Part shown: in pieces, positions 20,508-30,898 of the stretch
Layout of the letters: the number at the start of each line of letters is the position of its first letter
Position numbering within the stretch: the stretch's first letter is position 1
Source of the DNA: an uncultured Christensenellaceae bacterium
Lineage (GTDB): Bacteria > Bacillota > Clostridia > Christensenellales > UBA3700
Length of the DNA: 64,000 nucleotides
Direction: 5' to 3'
Assembly: GCA_944380285.1 (NCBI GenBank)
Contig: CALWGZ010000002.1
Span: 124,001 to 188,000, forward strand
Notes under the pieces: generated by a model
Databases searched by the model: none
What the model was told of the DNA's origin: nothing
What the model saw: only the letters and a program-made list of their open reading frames with translations
Made by a program: the position numbers and the translations under genes

Positions 20508-21894
20508 TGTTCTTCGATCGGTTTCAAAACCGTGTTCTTGATTTGCTCGATATGCTTTTTCACCGCCTGCGGCGCGGGCCCGCCGACGACGTTCCTGCCC
20601 TTGACGCAGGTGATGAGGTCGATCGCCTCATAGACGTCTTTGTCGAACAGTTCGCTCTCTTTGCGGTAGTCATCGAGCGGCAGCGCGTCCAGCGTCACGC
20701 CCCTCTCCACGCACAGCGCGACGAGCCGTCCGACCACGCCGTAGGCGTCGCGGAAGGGCATCCCCTTCTTGACCAGATAGTCGGCGCAATCGGTCGCGTT
20801 GATAAAGCCGCGCTTGCCGGCGGCGAGCATGTTTTCGGGGAGGAACTTCGCCGTCGCCAACATCGGGACGATGATGGAGAGGCATTGTTTGAGCGTGTCG
20901 ACGCTGTCGAACACCGCCTCCTTGTCCTCCTGCATGTCTTTGTTGTACGCGAGCGGCAAACCTTTGAGCATCGTCAAAAGCGTCGTCAGATCGCCGACCG
21001 CGCGCCCCGTCTTGCCGCGGATCAATTCGCAGATGTCGGGGTTCTTCTTTTGCGGCATGATGCTGCTGCCCGTCGCATATGCGTCGTCGAGCTCGACGAA
21101 CTTGAACTCCCAGCTGCACCACAGCACGATCTCTTCGGACAGCCTCGACAGATGAGTCATCGTCAGCGCCGACGCCGCGCAGAATTCCACGCAATAGTCG
21201 CGGTCGGACACCCCGTCCAAGCTGTTCGCGCACGGCGCGTCGAAGCCCAGCATCTTCGCGGTGAAGTCGCGGTCGATCGGGTAGGTCGTCGTCGCGAGCG
21301 CACCGCATCCGAGAGGGCTGAAATTCATCAGCTCGAAGCAATTGAACATGCGCGTCATGTCGCGCTTGAACATCTCGACATACGCCATCATGTGGTGCGC
21401 GAGCGTGATCGGTTGAGCGCGTTGCAGGTGCGTGTACCCGGGCATCACCGTCTCGAGGTTTTTCTCGGCGATCGCGACGAGCGTCTCGATCAACTTGCGC
21501 AGCATGCCGCAGATCTCATCTATGCGCTTGCGCAGATACATGCGCAGATCGACCGCGACCTGATCGTTGCGCGAGCGCGCGGTGTGCAGCTTTTTGCCCG
21601 TCGAACCGAGGCGCTTTGTCAGCTCCTCTTCGACGAACATATGGATGTCTTCCGCCTCGGGATCGATCGTCAGCTTGCCCTCGTCGATGTCGTCGAGTAT
21701 TGCGGCAAGTTCGCTTGCGATCTTCTTTGCGTCATCGGCGGCAATGATCCCCTGCCTGCCCAACATCGAGACGTGCGCGATGCTGCCGGTGATGTCTTCA
21801 CGGTACATCGCGCTGTCGAACGACACCGAACTGTTGAAGTCGTTGACCCTCGAGTCAAGCTCTTTGGAGAACCTGCCCTTCCAGAGTTTTGCCA

Positions 21895-21895
<1 letters not shown>
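20504..21895 (-). CDS. argH: argininosuccinate lyase
   Basis: A 463-residue enzyme of the fumarase/aspartase superfamily that releases fumarate and arginine. The signature GSSIMPQKKNPD with the catalytic serine loop is intact, as are TARSRNDQ and TGSS. It starts at an ATG that shares one base with the argG stop (TAATG), so the two last steps of arginine synthesis are coupled. Confidence 0.96.
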
Positions 21896-23121
<1,226 letters not shown>

Positions 23122-23148
23122 AAGACACCTCTCAAAGTTGATATTGAT

Positions 23149-23177
23149 ATATTAGTACAATGTACGTCCAAAAGCAA
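23149..23177 (-). promoter_or_regulatory. promoter of the arginine operon
   Basis: Minus strand TTGCTT (23172-23177), 17-base spacer, TAATAT (23149-23154), 27 bases before the argG start. Confidence 0.65.
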
Positions 23178-23181
23178 GCGT

Positions 23182-23293
23182 TTGAATACAATTTTTTATA
23201 AATATTCAAAAATACTCGCTCTTGCACGTTTAATTATTCACTGTCTTGTATATTTATACAAAATATACCGAATATTTCGCATAAATATTCACA
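23182..23293 (-). promoter_or_regulatory. AT-rich operator region with ARG-box-like half sites
   Basis: Just upstream of the -35, TTGAATA (23182-23188) and TATTCAA (23203-23209) form an inverted pair. Further TGAATA-type half sites occur at 23233-23240 and 23283-23293, and a perfect palindrome TTGTATA-tt-TATACAA lies at 23246-23261. Firmicutes ArgR/AhrC boxes are built on TGAATA/TATTCA, so repression by arginine is plausible. No riboswitch or T-box is seen in the 347-base gap 23122-23468. Confidence 0.45.
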
Positions 23294-23312
23294 CTCCGCC
23301 GCCATTCAAAGA

Positions 23313-23333
23313 GGGACGCGGTCTCCGCGTCCC
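23313..23333 (-). terminator. hairpin, possible terminator of the hydrolase gene
   Basis: Perfect stem GGGACGCGG-tct-CCGCGTCCC. The trailing sequence on the minus strand (TCTTTGAATGG) is only mildly T-rich, so termination strength is uncertain. Confidence 0.4.
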
Positions 23334-23468
23334 GAATGTCCTGTATGTCCGACGCCTCGCTCGCGTCGCCGACGGCATTTGCAGCGCCGCGACCGCATAC
23401 CCGCGCGCCTCTCTTTTGCGCAAAATTTTCAATGGATCTGCGTCGTTCGAGCATGGGCGGCGGAGCGG

Positions 23469-24617
23469 TCAGGCTCTCTCTGCAAGACTTGCGATCGTCA
23501 CTTCGGGAAAGTCGAACGCAGAGGTCGCGCTGTACTTCCCGTACTCTCTCGCCTCGGCAGGATCGGCGGTCGGGAGCGGATAGACGTCGTCGCCGAGTTC
23601 GCCCTTCACGCTCGCGAGGAACTCGCACCACACCCAATCGCGCGCGACGTTGTGCACGTCGCCGACATCGCCGTAGAGTTCATTGAGCTTCGTCATCACG
23701 ATGTAATTGGTGTTTTCCAAAAGCATCTCGTCGATCTCGGGACGGCCGTCGCCGTACATGCGATACGCCACCGGCATTGCGCAATAGAGGTCGGACGCCA
23801 CGCCCTTTTGATTGAGATAGACAAGCGATTCCGCCATCACATCGGCGGCGTCTTTGCCCGTAAAGTCAAGGTCGATAATATCCGCCGATCCCGACATAGC
23901 ATACATCGCCCCGCCCGGGATATACGGGTCGGCAAGCAAAAGTCTGCCGGGCAAAATGTTCGTATTTGCGAGCATGCCCGATTCGGACATTCCGTACAGA
24001 GTGCGCGCCGCGGCGGTGACCATCTGCGCGCCGAACGAGTGCCCTATGAAGTAGACGGGCTTACCCTGATATCCCCTCATCGAGGTGACGAACTCGCGCG
24101 CGAACTCGCCGGCAAGCGACACGCCCGGCAGATCTTGCTTGAGCTGCTCGATCGTACCTTTCTTGTTGGTGTACGGCATCCAGATCATCTGTTCATTGCC
24201 CATCAGGGATCCGGCATATTTCGTCCAACGGAAATACGCGACGTTGTAGCCGAGATCTTTGAGCTGTTTGGCATAGCTGCCGTATTCGGCGGCGAGGTCG
24301 ATCCCCTCGTCGCCGTTTTTGACCATATTCACCGCCTTTTCGACAGGTTTGAGCAGTTCGAGAGGTTCGTTCATCTTGAGCCCGTGCGAATAGACGACCG
24401 TGGGCTTGGACGGGTCGTAATAGTCGAGCGAAAGCGAATCGGACGCACGCACGACGGTGTCGTCGCTGCCGTCGGGTCCGTACCACCAAAGTCCGTATTC
24501 TTCATTTGCGGAATTGACCGCAAATACGCGGTTATCCTCTTCGCCGCACGCGGCAAACACCGCGAGCGCCAAAACGGCGGCGAGCACGATAGTCAAAATC
24601 GTCGCAAGTTTTTTCAT
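23469..24617 (-). CDS. alpha/beta-hydrolase lipoprotein
   Basis: A 382-residue protein. The signal ends at lipobox FAAC (Cys24), so the mature enzyme is tethered outside the membrane. The hydrolase fold is recognised by VVYSHGLKMNEP (oxyanion region), the nucleophile elbow GHSFGAQM (Ser about residue 195), an acid in LLLADPYIPGG and a late His in DVHNVARDW. This matches lipase-like or pancreatic-lipase-type hydrolases; the substrate is unknown. AAAGGAG precedes the ATG. It has its own consensus promoter. Confidence 0.78.
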   Translation of the reverse strand: MKKLATILTIVLAAVLALAVFAACGEEDNRVFAVNSANEEYGLWWYGPDGSDDTVVRASDSLSLDYYDPSKPTVVYSHGLKMNEPLELLKPVEKAVNMVKNGDEGIDLAAEYGSYAKQLKDLGYNVAYFRWTKYAGSLMGNEQMIWMPYTNKKGTIEQLKQDLPGVSLAGEFAREFVTSMRGYQGKPVYFIGHSFGAQMVTAAARTLYGMSESGMLANTNILPGRLLLADPYIPGGAMYAMSGSADIIDLDFTGKDAADVMAESLVYLNQKGVASDLYCAMPVAYRMYGDGRPEIDEMLLENTNYIVMTKLNELYGDVGDVHNVARDWVWCEFLASVKGELGDDVYPLPTADPAEAREYGKYSATSAFDFPEVTIASLAERA

Positions 24618-24635
24618 AGCTTTCTCCTTTCTTCC

Positions 24636-24664
24636 ATTATACTATCTCCGCCTGCCGAGGTCAA
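24636..24664 (-). promoter_or_regulatory. sigma-A promoter of the hydrolase lipoprotein gene
   Basis: Minus strand TTGACC (24659-24664), 17-base spacer, TATAAT (24636-24641). Confidence 0.8.
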
Positions 24665-24811
24665 CAGCGAACGTATATTTTCCGTGCATATCCCGATCGA
24701 CAGCCGCTTTTATGCAGTGATTATCGGCGATATTGCTTTTCATCGATCGCATCCATCTTGATCACGGTCGTTCTTGCAAAACAACGCCTATGACTGGCTC
24801 GTCTATTCCCT

Positions 24812-26218
24812 TTACTTGTATACGCTCAGCCTCTTCAAGATATCCGAAACATTGTTCTTTCCTCCGCGCTGTCTGTCGCTTGCCGTCTTGAACAGGCTAA
24901 AAGTATACTTAGCATTCCCTTTGTACACCAACTTGTAATGATTGTTGTCCGACACCACTTCAAATCCAACCGCCTTCAATGCAACAAAATCTCTCTCTGT
25001 CGGATTTTCCCCCGAAGAGAGCACCTTCTTGACGATCTCTTCCATATGATCTCCATTCCCGATTATCTCGTTATTTGCTAGAATACCGTTCAAAAGTTCG
25101 TACGCTCGCGAATCTTCGCCATAGAACGCGCGTGCTTTTTTCAAAGCCGAAACTATCAGGTCATATTGCTCCCCGTCGAAAAATTCCGGAATATCCGCTT
25201 GCTCGATCAATCGCCTTTCCGTTGCATTGCAAAGAGCTTTCTTTAACGCATCCTTTTGTGCATTCAAACTGCTATTTTCTTCGACGAGTCTTCGTATCTT
25301 TTCCTTTGCTTCATTCAATTGCTCTGCCAACGAACCGTTTTCATTAAGAGCTTCATCCAGTATTTCGTTATTTTCCTTCATATGAACGGAGACTCTATCG
25401 TTGTAAAATGCATCCCAAGTAATATCCTCCTTATCTGCCTGAGCCGTTACATACTCCATGATATTTTTTATGATATCGTTATCAATCGAGTTACCTCGTC
25501 CGGCTCTCTGATAGTATTCTTTTGAAGCGCCGCCTTTGTAATATACTCGAATATGTCCGTTATAAGGATTACGCCCTGACGTTTTATTCCTCAGCTCTTC
25601 AACAAAATCATCTCCCTTCTCCGCCAACACATATGCCATGCCTGCGAGCCGTTGCGCTACGAAATCGACATTAATTTGATAGCCTGCCGTATTAAATATC
25701 TTTGACACAAATATCAGCGGCAACTCACATTCGTAATTACCGTTCATCATACGCGCCAACCACTCGACTTTTTCACTTGTCAAATACAACGGCTTTTCTG
25801 CGACAGGGAAAACAGAGGACTCAAGTTTTCCGCTGTTTACGAAACTTCGTATTATTCCTAACCTTGCAACAGGTACATTCTCAAAACGCGTAATATCGCC
25901 CGAACAGTTGATGTGTATGATTACATCTTTTTTGTTTCTGTCGGTTCTATATATGACTTCTGTCGCCCATTTCTGCTGATAATGCTCATGGGTCACTTTG
26001 AATAGCAAATATTCAACTCCGTTACGCTCAGCCGTAAAAGTTTCCACCGTACTGAACTGCGCTTCTACTTTTGCATTGTCCTTATTTTCTGCCAACATAA
26101 AAAGTTCACCGACAGCGGTATATATTTTATTCTCTCTAAACCACGATGACAAAATCGCGTAAAAATCATCTTTTTCAAAGTCTGCTTTTAATGCCAATTT
26201 AGTAGAAACTATCCTCAT
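24812..26218 (-). CDS. unrecognised 468-residue protein with coiled coil, AT-richer than neighbours
   Basis: I do not recognise the family. There is no signal peptide or membrane segment. Residues 1-270 look like a mixed alpha/beta globular region. About residues 280-335 form a Glu/Lys/Asn-rich coiled coil (NGSLAEQLNEAKEKIRRLVEEN). The last 60 residues (GFEVVSDNNHYKLVYKG ... VSDILKRL) have the helix-strand-strand-strand-helix order of small HicA-like dsRBD folds, a weak resemblance only. Codon use favours A/T-ending codons unlike the GC-ending use nearby, which points to recent transfer. GGAGG precedes the ATG and a promoter is seen. Possible roles include a defence or regulatory protein, but nothing proves it. 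Confidence 0.6.
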   Translation of the reverse strand: MRIVSTKLALKADFEKDDFYAILSSWFRENKIYTAVGELFMLAENKDNAKVEAQFSTVETFTAERNGVEYLLFKVTHEHYQQKWATEVIYRTDRNKKDVIIHINCSGDITRFENVPVARLGIIRSFVNSGKLESSVFPVAEKPLYLTSEKVEWLARMMNGNYECELPLIFVSKIFNTAGYQINVDFVAQRLAGMAYVLAEKGDDFVEELRNKTSGRNPYNGHIRVYYKGGASKEYYQRAGRGNSIDNDIIKNIMEYVTAQADKEDITWDAFYNDRVSVHMKENNEILDEALNENGSLAEQLNEAKEKIRRLVEENSSLNAQKDALKKALCNATERRLIEQADIPEFFDGEQYDLIVSALKKARAFYGEDSRAYELLNGILANNEIIGNGDHMEEIVKKVLSSGENPTERDFVALKAVGFEVVSDNNHYKLVYKGNAKYTFSLFKTASDRQRGGKNNVSDILKRLSVYK

Positions 26219-26239
26219 ACTTTTCCTCCTTGAAAACCC

Positions 26240-26356
26240 TCACTGATCGATTTTCACTTTTATCGTATCATAAATTTGGCAACAAATCAATACATCTTTT
26301 CCCAAACGATCATCAATCCATCCTCTGTCAATTGCTGTTAATTTATCGATCTCCAA
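26240..26356 (-). other. possible 38-codon ORF or gene remnant upstream of the accessory gene
   Basis: A frame from TTG (26356) to TGA reads like a real protein tail (IDRGWIDDRLGKDVLICC, then a charged end) and stops 22 bases before the next ATG. There is no clear ribosome-binding site, and the frame is blocked upstream by TAG. It could be the truncated 3' end of a lost gene. The proposed promoter lies within it, so the two readings compete. Confidence 0.25.
26262..26290 (-). promoter_or_regulatory. candidate promoter of the accessory gene
   Basis: Minus strand TTGATT (26285-26290), 17-base spacer, TACGAT (26262-26267), 44 bases before the ATG. Confidence 0.5.
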
Positions 26357-26586
26357 TGTGCTTTGCTAAGATCTCAAACAAACAATAATTCACTGCCTCT
26401 CTACCGTTCAAATCAGGCGATCGCGCCGCCGTTTGGCAGCAATGGTTGTTGCTTTTACCCAAACAAGCTTGGTCAAGCCACGCAGTTGCTTTTGGCAAAA
26501 CATGCTTGTGAACTCGATTTGCGCATTGCCGTCTGCGCGATGTCTTCACTCTTTGCTTCGCTTCGGCTCCCTCGGCTGCTCCGTCG

Positions 26587-26669
26587 AGACGCGCTTGACC
26601 TTTGCAATTGCTACCCTGTCGATGTGTTCTATAATTACGATCAAGAATACATCAAGACGCGCTTGACCT
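26587..26669. repeat. 15-bp direct repeat in gene-free stretch
   Basis: AGACGCGCTTGACCT occurs at 26587-26601 and again at 26655-26669. The surrounding 26357-26762 has no convincing gene; its composition is mixed and it may be decayed sequence next to the accessory gene. Confidence 0.5.
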
Positions 26670-26762
26670 GCACCGTTTCCGCCCTTGTCCGTTGGATGTT
26701 CGTCTCCGTTCCTGCCGCGTCGGCACCGCATTTGATCAATTTTTTATGCGAGCCTGCTTGCG

Positions 26763-26815
26763 CTTTTGCGATTTTTGAAGTCGCAAAAGGGATCGCCCTA
26801 TGCGGGGCGATCCCT
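26763..26815 (-). terminator. double hairpin terminating the surface lipoprotein gene
   Basis: AAGGGATCGCCC and its complement form a strong stem (26787-26815), directly followed on the minus strand by a second stem CTTTTGCGA/TCGCAAAAG (26763-26789). They share a few bases, so they may be alternatives. Confidence 0.65.
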
Positions 26816-26836
26816 TGTTTGCTTTATCGCCGGATA

Positions 26837-29770
26837 TTAGGCGATGTTGACCTTTGTGAAGATCGGGTTGCTTCTGCCGTTGACGCAGTCAACGCTCACG
26901 GTCACTCCGTCCGCAGCCGCGGTCGAGGTGAGACCGCCCGCATTTACGGTGACGTTGGCGAGGTCGAACGCAACGGTCACGTCGACGGTACCTTCCGCAG
27001 TCGCGTCGACAGGCTCATTGCCGGTAGCCGCGACCATCGCCGCATCGATATCGATGAACGCCGACAGGCTGTTGGACTCGACATCGACGACGCCCTTGAC
27101 GGTGACGTTCTTGATCGTGCCGTTGTTGACAGCCGCGAGACCCGCGACCTTGTAGTCGTTGCCGGTCTTGCCGTCGAACGCGACCTTGACGGTGCCGTCC
27201 AAAGTCAAGTTCCTGACCTCACCGTTGTTGACCGCGATGAACGCAGCGTTGTTGCCGCTCATGCTGTCGATCACATATCCGGAGATGGTCTTGTTGCTGC
27301 CCTCGATCGTGCCCTCGAAGTTGGCGATCGGAGCGATCGTCGCGCCGCCGAGGTCGATGTCGTCGGTGATGACGAGGGTCATGTCTGCATAGGTGCCGTG
27401 GTTTGCCAGATCCTTGACCTGATCCGCGGTGAAGATCGTATAGGTGTTACCTTCACGGAATTGAGTCGCCAAGACGGTGTTCTCAAGCGCGAGCGCATAG
27501 GTCAGTTCATATCCGTCCACGGTGAAGACCACGTTTTGGACGCCGGTCTCGAGCTTGAGCAGCTCTCTGCCGTCCAAGGTGACGACCGCTTCGTTGCCCT
27601 CGACGACAATGCTCTTGACGACGACATTGTCGCTGACGGAGACGTTCTCCTCGGAGATGCCGTCATAGGTGATCGTGACGACCTTGTCCGTGATGACCTT
27701 GGAAGACTTGTCAACGGTGCCGTTGTCGACATCGAGCATCGGCTTGGCTGCCGAGAAGGTGTAGGTCGTCTTGACGGAATCGAAGTTGCCGTACTTGACG
27801 GTGACCACGGTGTTCACATCGTTCTCGCCTTCGTTGACGTTGACGACGCTGCCGTCAAAGGTCAAGCCGTTCGCGCCGGTGAACACGAGCTCGGACGCGT
27901 CGATCGGAGCGGTGCTCTCGGTCTGCGTGACGAGGTCGAACAACTCGACTTCATAGATCGCCGGGACAAGCGATTGCTTCGCGGTCAAAGCGACGGTGTC
28001 GGCGGTCTGAGTGAGACCGACTTCGACATATCTGTTGCCGGCGTCATAGAGCTCGATTTCGCCCGCCGCGATGTCCGCCTTGTCGCTGACATTGAGCAAG
28101 CTGCCGATCTTGAGACCGTAGGTGAGGTTGACGTCGTAGTAGAAGCCGCCGACAAAGTAGACGCCGCCGTTCATCGCGTCCTCTTCGGCGTCCTCTTCGT
28201 CGTTGATGAGGTCGTTGATGAGGTTGGTGGTCACGCCGTAACCGTAAATTCTGTTGTAGTTGCCGAGCTCCGCCTGCAAGCCGATGCCGAGCACGCCCGC
28301 AAGGATGTCGAAGCTGACTCTTTGATCGATGCCGACCTTGAGTTCCGCCATACCGTAGAGGTCGACGGTGAGGTCGTGGAAGCCGTTGTCTTCGCTCTCT
28401 ACGCTGTACATCTCGATGCCGGTCTCTTCGGAGTACTTGGCGCCGACGGTGTAGTCGAGGGTCGCTTGAGCTTCAACGCCGATCTTGCCGGAGAAGTTGA
28501 ACGCAAACACGAGATCCGCGTCATAGCTGATCGAGGCGACGCCGTTGCCGATGGGCAGCGTCCACTTGAAGAGCGAGATCGCGGTCGGGTTCTCGTTGGA
28601 GCTGTTGGCAAGCGCCACCAGCTTGGAGAACAAGTCCTGAACATTGGCGATCTGGCTGACGTTGGCGTTTGCGCCGAGGGTGACGGTCGCGGTCATATCG
28701 TTCTTGATGTCCGCGGAGACGTCGAAATATTCGCTGATCGTGTCAATGTCGATGTCGGCATTGAGATTGACGGTCATGTCGTTGTGCAAATTGATCACGA
28801 GGTCGCTGTTGGCTTGACCGTTGATCGCGACAACATTGGGAACGGTGATCGTGATGTCGACCTTGAGCACGCCGTCGACCAAGTCGACATTGACGCCGAA
28901 CTCGGGCGCGGACTGGAAGATGTCGATCGCAGCCAATCCGATCTCGCTGTTGTTCAATTGCTCTTCGAGGTTCTCCTCGATGACGATCATGCTGTCTTCG
29001 TTGAGCGCGGTGGTCGTGTTGACGTCGAACTTCTCAAACACCTCGGTGAGCTCGGGCTTGATGAAGTTGACAGTGACGACGCCCGCAGTCGGAGCCGCGT
29101 CGTCAAGAGCCTTGAACGCAGCCTGAGTGCCGTCCTCGTTCTCGAGGATGAAGACCTCATCCTTTTCAAAGCCTCTGGACATGCCCATCAAGGTGACGCT
29201 GCCGTAAGTATCGCCGTACTCGTCGGTGTTGGTCACTTTGACATTGGCTCTCGCCGCGTCATAGACCCTGATGCCGTCGATCACTTGAACGCCGTTCGAC
29301 TCTCTGGCGACGGTGAACTTCAACACCTTTGCGTCGGGATAGTCTTCGAGATAGGCGCCGTTGTAAAGCTCAATGACGACCACGCCGCTCTTGGGCCAGC
29401 CGGTCGACGGAGAATAGAGATAGACGACGCCCTTGTTGTCCGCGCCGGCGTAGTACTCATAATCGCTGACGGGCTGCTTGCCGGAAGTCGTCTCGACAAA
29501 AACCGCGAAGTCTGTGACGCCGCCGTTGACGACAAACTCCTTTTGAGCGGAAAGACCGTTCACGGTGACAGTGTCGCCGTCAACGACGGTGCTGCCGCCT
29601 CCGATCGTGATACCGCCCGTGGGACCGTCAGTATCGGTGCCGGGAGTGTCGGTGGTGCCGGGGTCGACCGGTTGTTCGGTCTGATCGTCGGCACATGCCA
29701 CAAACATCGCCAAAGACATAGCGAACACAAGCATGAGCGCTATGCAAAGCAGAAGTCTGTTCTTCCTCAT
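26837..29770 (-). CDS. large surface lipoprotein with GLUG-like repeats
   Basis: A 977-residue protein. The signal ends at lipobox FVAC (Cys26), followed by a Thr/Asp/Gly/Pro linker (about residues 27-60). The middle is beta-rich with many Val/Asp/Thr strands and no catalytic motif. About residues 780-900 contain repeated strands of the type DIDLGGATIAPI, FEGTIEGSNKTISG, NNGEVRNLTLDGT, NNGTIKNVTVKG, typical of GLUG or right-handed beta-helix adhesin-like surface proteins. Two in-frame ATGs are close together; the second (29770) is chosen because GGAGG is eight bases upstream of it and only two from the first. Confidence 0.7.
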   Translation of the reverse strand: MRKNRLLLCIALMLVFAMSLAMFVACADDQTEQPVDPGTTDTPGTDTDGPTGGITIGGGSTVVDGDTVTVNGLSAQKEFVVNGGVTDFAVFVETTSGKQPVSDYEYYAGADNKGVVYLYSPSTGWPKSGVVVIELYNGAYLEDYPDAKVLKFTVARESNGVQVIDGIRVYDAARANVKVTNTDEYGDTYGSVTLMGMSRGFEKDEVFILENEDGTQAAFKALDDAAPTAGVVTVNFIKPELTEVFEKFDVNTTTALNEDSMIVIEENLEEQLNNSEIGLAAIDIFQSAPEFGVNVDLVDGVLKVDITITVPNVVAINGQANSDLVINLHNDMTVNLNADIDIDTISEYFDVSADIKNDMTATVTLGANANVSQIANVQDLFSKLVALANSSNENPTAISLFKWTLPIGNGVASISYDADLVFAFNFSGKIGVEAQATLDYTVGAKYSEETGIEMYSVESEDNGFHDLTVDLYGMAELKVGIDQRVSFDILAGVLGIGLQAELGNYNRIYGYGVTTNLINDLINDEEDAEEDAMNGGVYFVGGFYYDVNLTYGLKIGSLLNVSDKADIAAGEIELYDAGNRYVEVGLTQTADTVALTAKQSLVPAIYEVELFDLVTQTESTAPIDASELVFTGANGLTFDGSVVNVNEGENDVNTVVTVKYGNFDSVKTTYTFSAAKPMLDVDNGTVDKSSKVITDKVVTITYDGISEENVSVSDNVVVKSIVVEGNEAVVTLDGRELLKLETGVQNVVFTVDGYELTYALALENTVLATQFREGNTYTIFTADQVKDLANHGTYADMTLVITDDIDLGGATIAPIANFEGTIEGSNKTISGYVIDSMSGNNAAFIAVNNGEVRNLTLDGTVKVAFDGKTGNDYKVAGLAAVNNGTIKNVTVKGVVDVESNSLSAFIDIDAAMVAATGNEPVDATAEGTVDVTVAFDLANVTVNAGGLTSTAAADGVTVSVDCVNGRSNPIFTKVNIA

Positions 29771-29833
29771 AACCATTTCCTCCGAAATCGTTTTTCTTAT
29801 ACGCGCATACGACGCGTATAATTGTTCTATTAC

Positions 29834-29862
29834 ATAATATCACGGCAAGTGACGTATTTCAA
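29834..29862 (-). promoter_or_regulatory. promoter of the GLUG-like lipoprotein gene
   Basis: Minus strand TTGAAA (29857-29862), 17-base spacer, TATTAT (29834-29839). Confidence 0.65.
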
Positions 29863-30849
29863 GTCACCGAATGTAAAATTTATGTAAAATTTTTCAAAAC
29901 GGCGGATATTACGGGACAAATCGGGCATATTTGGGCATTATCTCAAAAATTATTCAAAAATCGCAAAAAAGTCGGTCTCTATCCTTGACAGACTTTGCGC
30001 ACCCATTTTGTCCATATTTTACAGAAAATTTTCACCGCTTTATACATAATTTGAGACGCTGTTTTTACCCTCGTTTTTCGCAAAAAACCTTGCAACTTAA
30101 AGGTTATTTTAAGGTTGCAAGGGCGATTTTTCCGCCTCTCTTTACGCCAAAATTTTTCTCTCACCAAGCATTCTCGAACACCGCCGCACTTGCGATCGCA
30201 CAGCTCCCGCCGCCCTGCACCGACGCCTCAATGTCGGTCTTCCGGCATACGCCCCTGCCCCAAACGCAACAGCCTCATCGTCAGCCATCTCCGCTCAAAC
30301 GGATCGAATTTGCATCAAAACTTCAAGAGAAGATACACGCGGCAAACGCCGCCGAGCATAGGGAAAACTTTGCCGCGCGCAAGATACAGCCGCGCCCGGC
30401 AGTCAGCCCCGATATGACGGAATGCGGCACTGCTCAAAAAATGCATATCTTTCAAACCTCAAAACGACGGCAGCCGAGACGGCGAACCCGCCGGCACGCT
30501 TTACGCTCAAGCAATACCGACGCATTCAAAATGCCGCTCAAACGGCTTGCCGACGCGACCGTCTCAATTCAGATCTCTCTTAAAGCAAAAAATCGCAAAC
30601 CTTCGCCCGTGCACGGGCGTGCGCGACAAAGACGGGCGCGCGTACGCGCTAAAAAGAATCAATATTATATATATGATGTCAAATGTGTGTTTGGGGACGA
30701 TTTTTTGCACAAAAGCGCGGAAAAACTTGCGTTTTGACGCGCAAAGACGTTCGTTTTGACTCTTTTTCGCAAAACAGGGATAACTCTCGATACTTGCCGA
30801 AACTTCGCAAGCGCGTCCGCTCCCGCACTCAAAACGGCACAAAAGAGGC
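29863..30849. other. gene-poor stretch of about 1 kb
   Basis: No frame here has a ribosome-binding site or recognisable protein. The plus strand is C/A-rich and poor in G and T between 30160 and 30600, which keeps one plus frame open by chance. It contains an isolated terminator-like hairpin at 30083-30122 (listed apart) and an AT-rich patch at 30655-30685. No known structured RNA was recognised by eye. Confidence 0.5.
30083..30122 (-). terminator. orphan terminator-like hairpin
   Basis: CCTTGCAAC and GTTGCAAGG arms (30089-30122), extended by TTAAA/TTTAA, followed on the minus strand by six T. No gene ends here, so it hints at an unannotated minus-strand transcript. On the plus strand it is followed by GCGATTTTT, so direction is not certain. 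Confidence 0.5.
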
Positions 30850-30885
30850 AAAAAAGCGACGGCGACCGCTTGTCTTGCGGTCGCC
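30850..30885 (-). terminator. terminator of the glmM operon
   Basis: Stem GGCGACCGC/GCGGTCGCC (30861-30885) followed on the minus strand by GTCGC and six T, 14 bases past the glmM stop. Confidence 0.75.
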
Positions 30886-30898
30886 GCCGACTCAACCT

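Noticed and set aside
23122-23468. T-box or other riboswitch before the arginine operon
   Set aside because: No GGGTGG-type T-box sequence, specifier stem or antiterminator could be found on the minus strand.
26433-26731. Possible serine-recombinase remnant (minus frame containing KRVSTEQ)
   Set aside because: Only a few residues resemble the recombinase start and the rest shows no resolvase motif.
26363-29821. 1152-codon open frame opposite the GLUG-like lipoprotein
   Set aside because: The translation is Asp/Val/Arg-rich low-complexity sequence typical of an antisense shadow; the minus gene has signal peptide, promoter and terminator.
30655-30690. TTGACA next to TATAAT on the minus strand as a promoter for a hidden RNA
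   Set aside because: The two hexamers are only about seven bases apart and no other -10 lies at the right distance.
29931-30737. 268-codon plus frame in the gene-poor region
   Set aside because: No ribosome-binding site, no recognisable domain, odd composition that follows a T-poor strand; an internal terminator-like hairpin lies within it.
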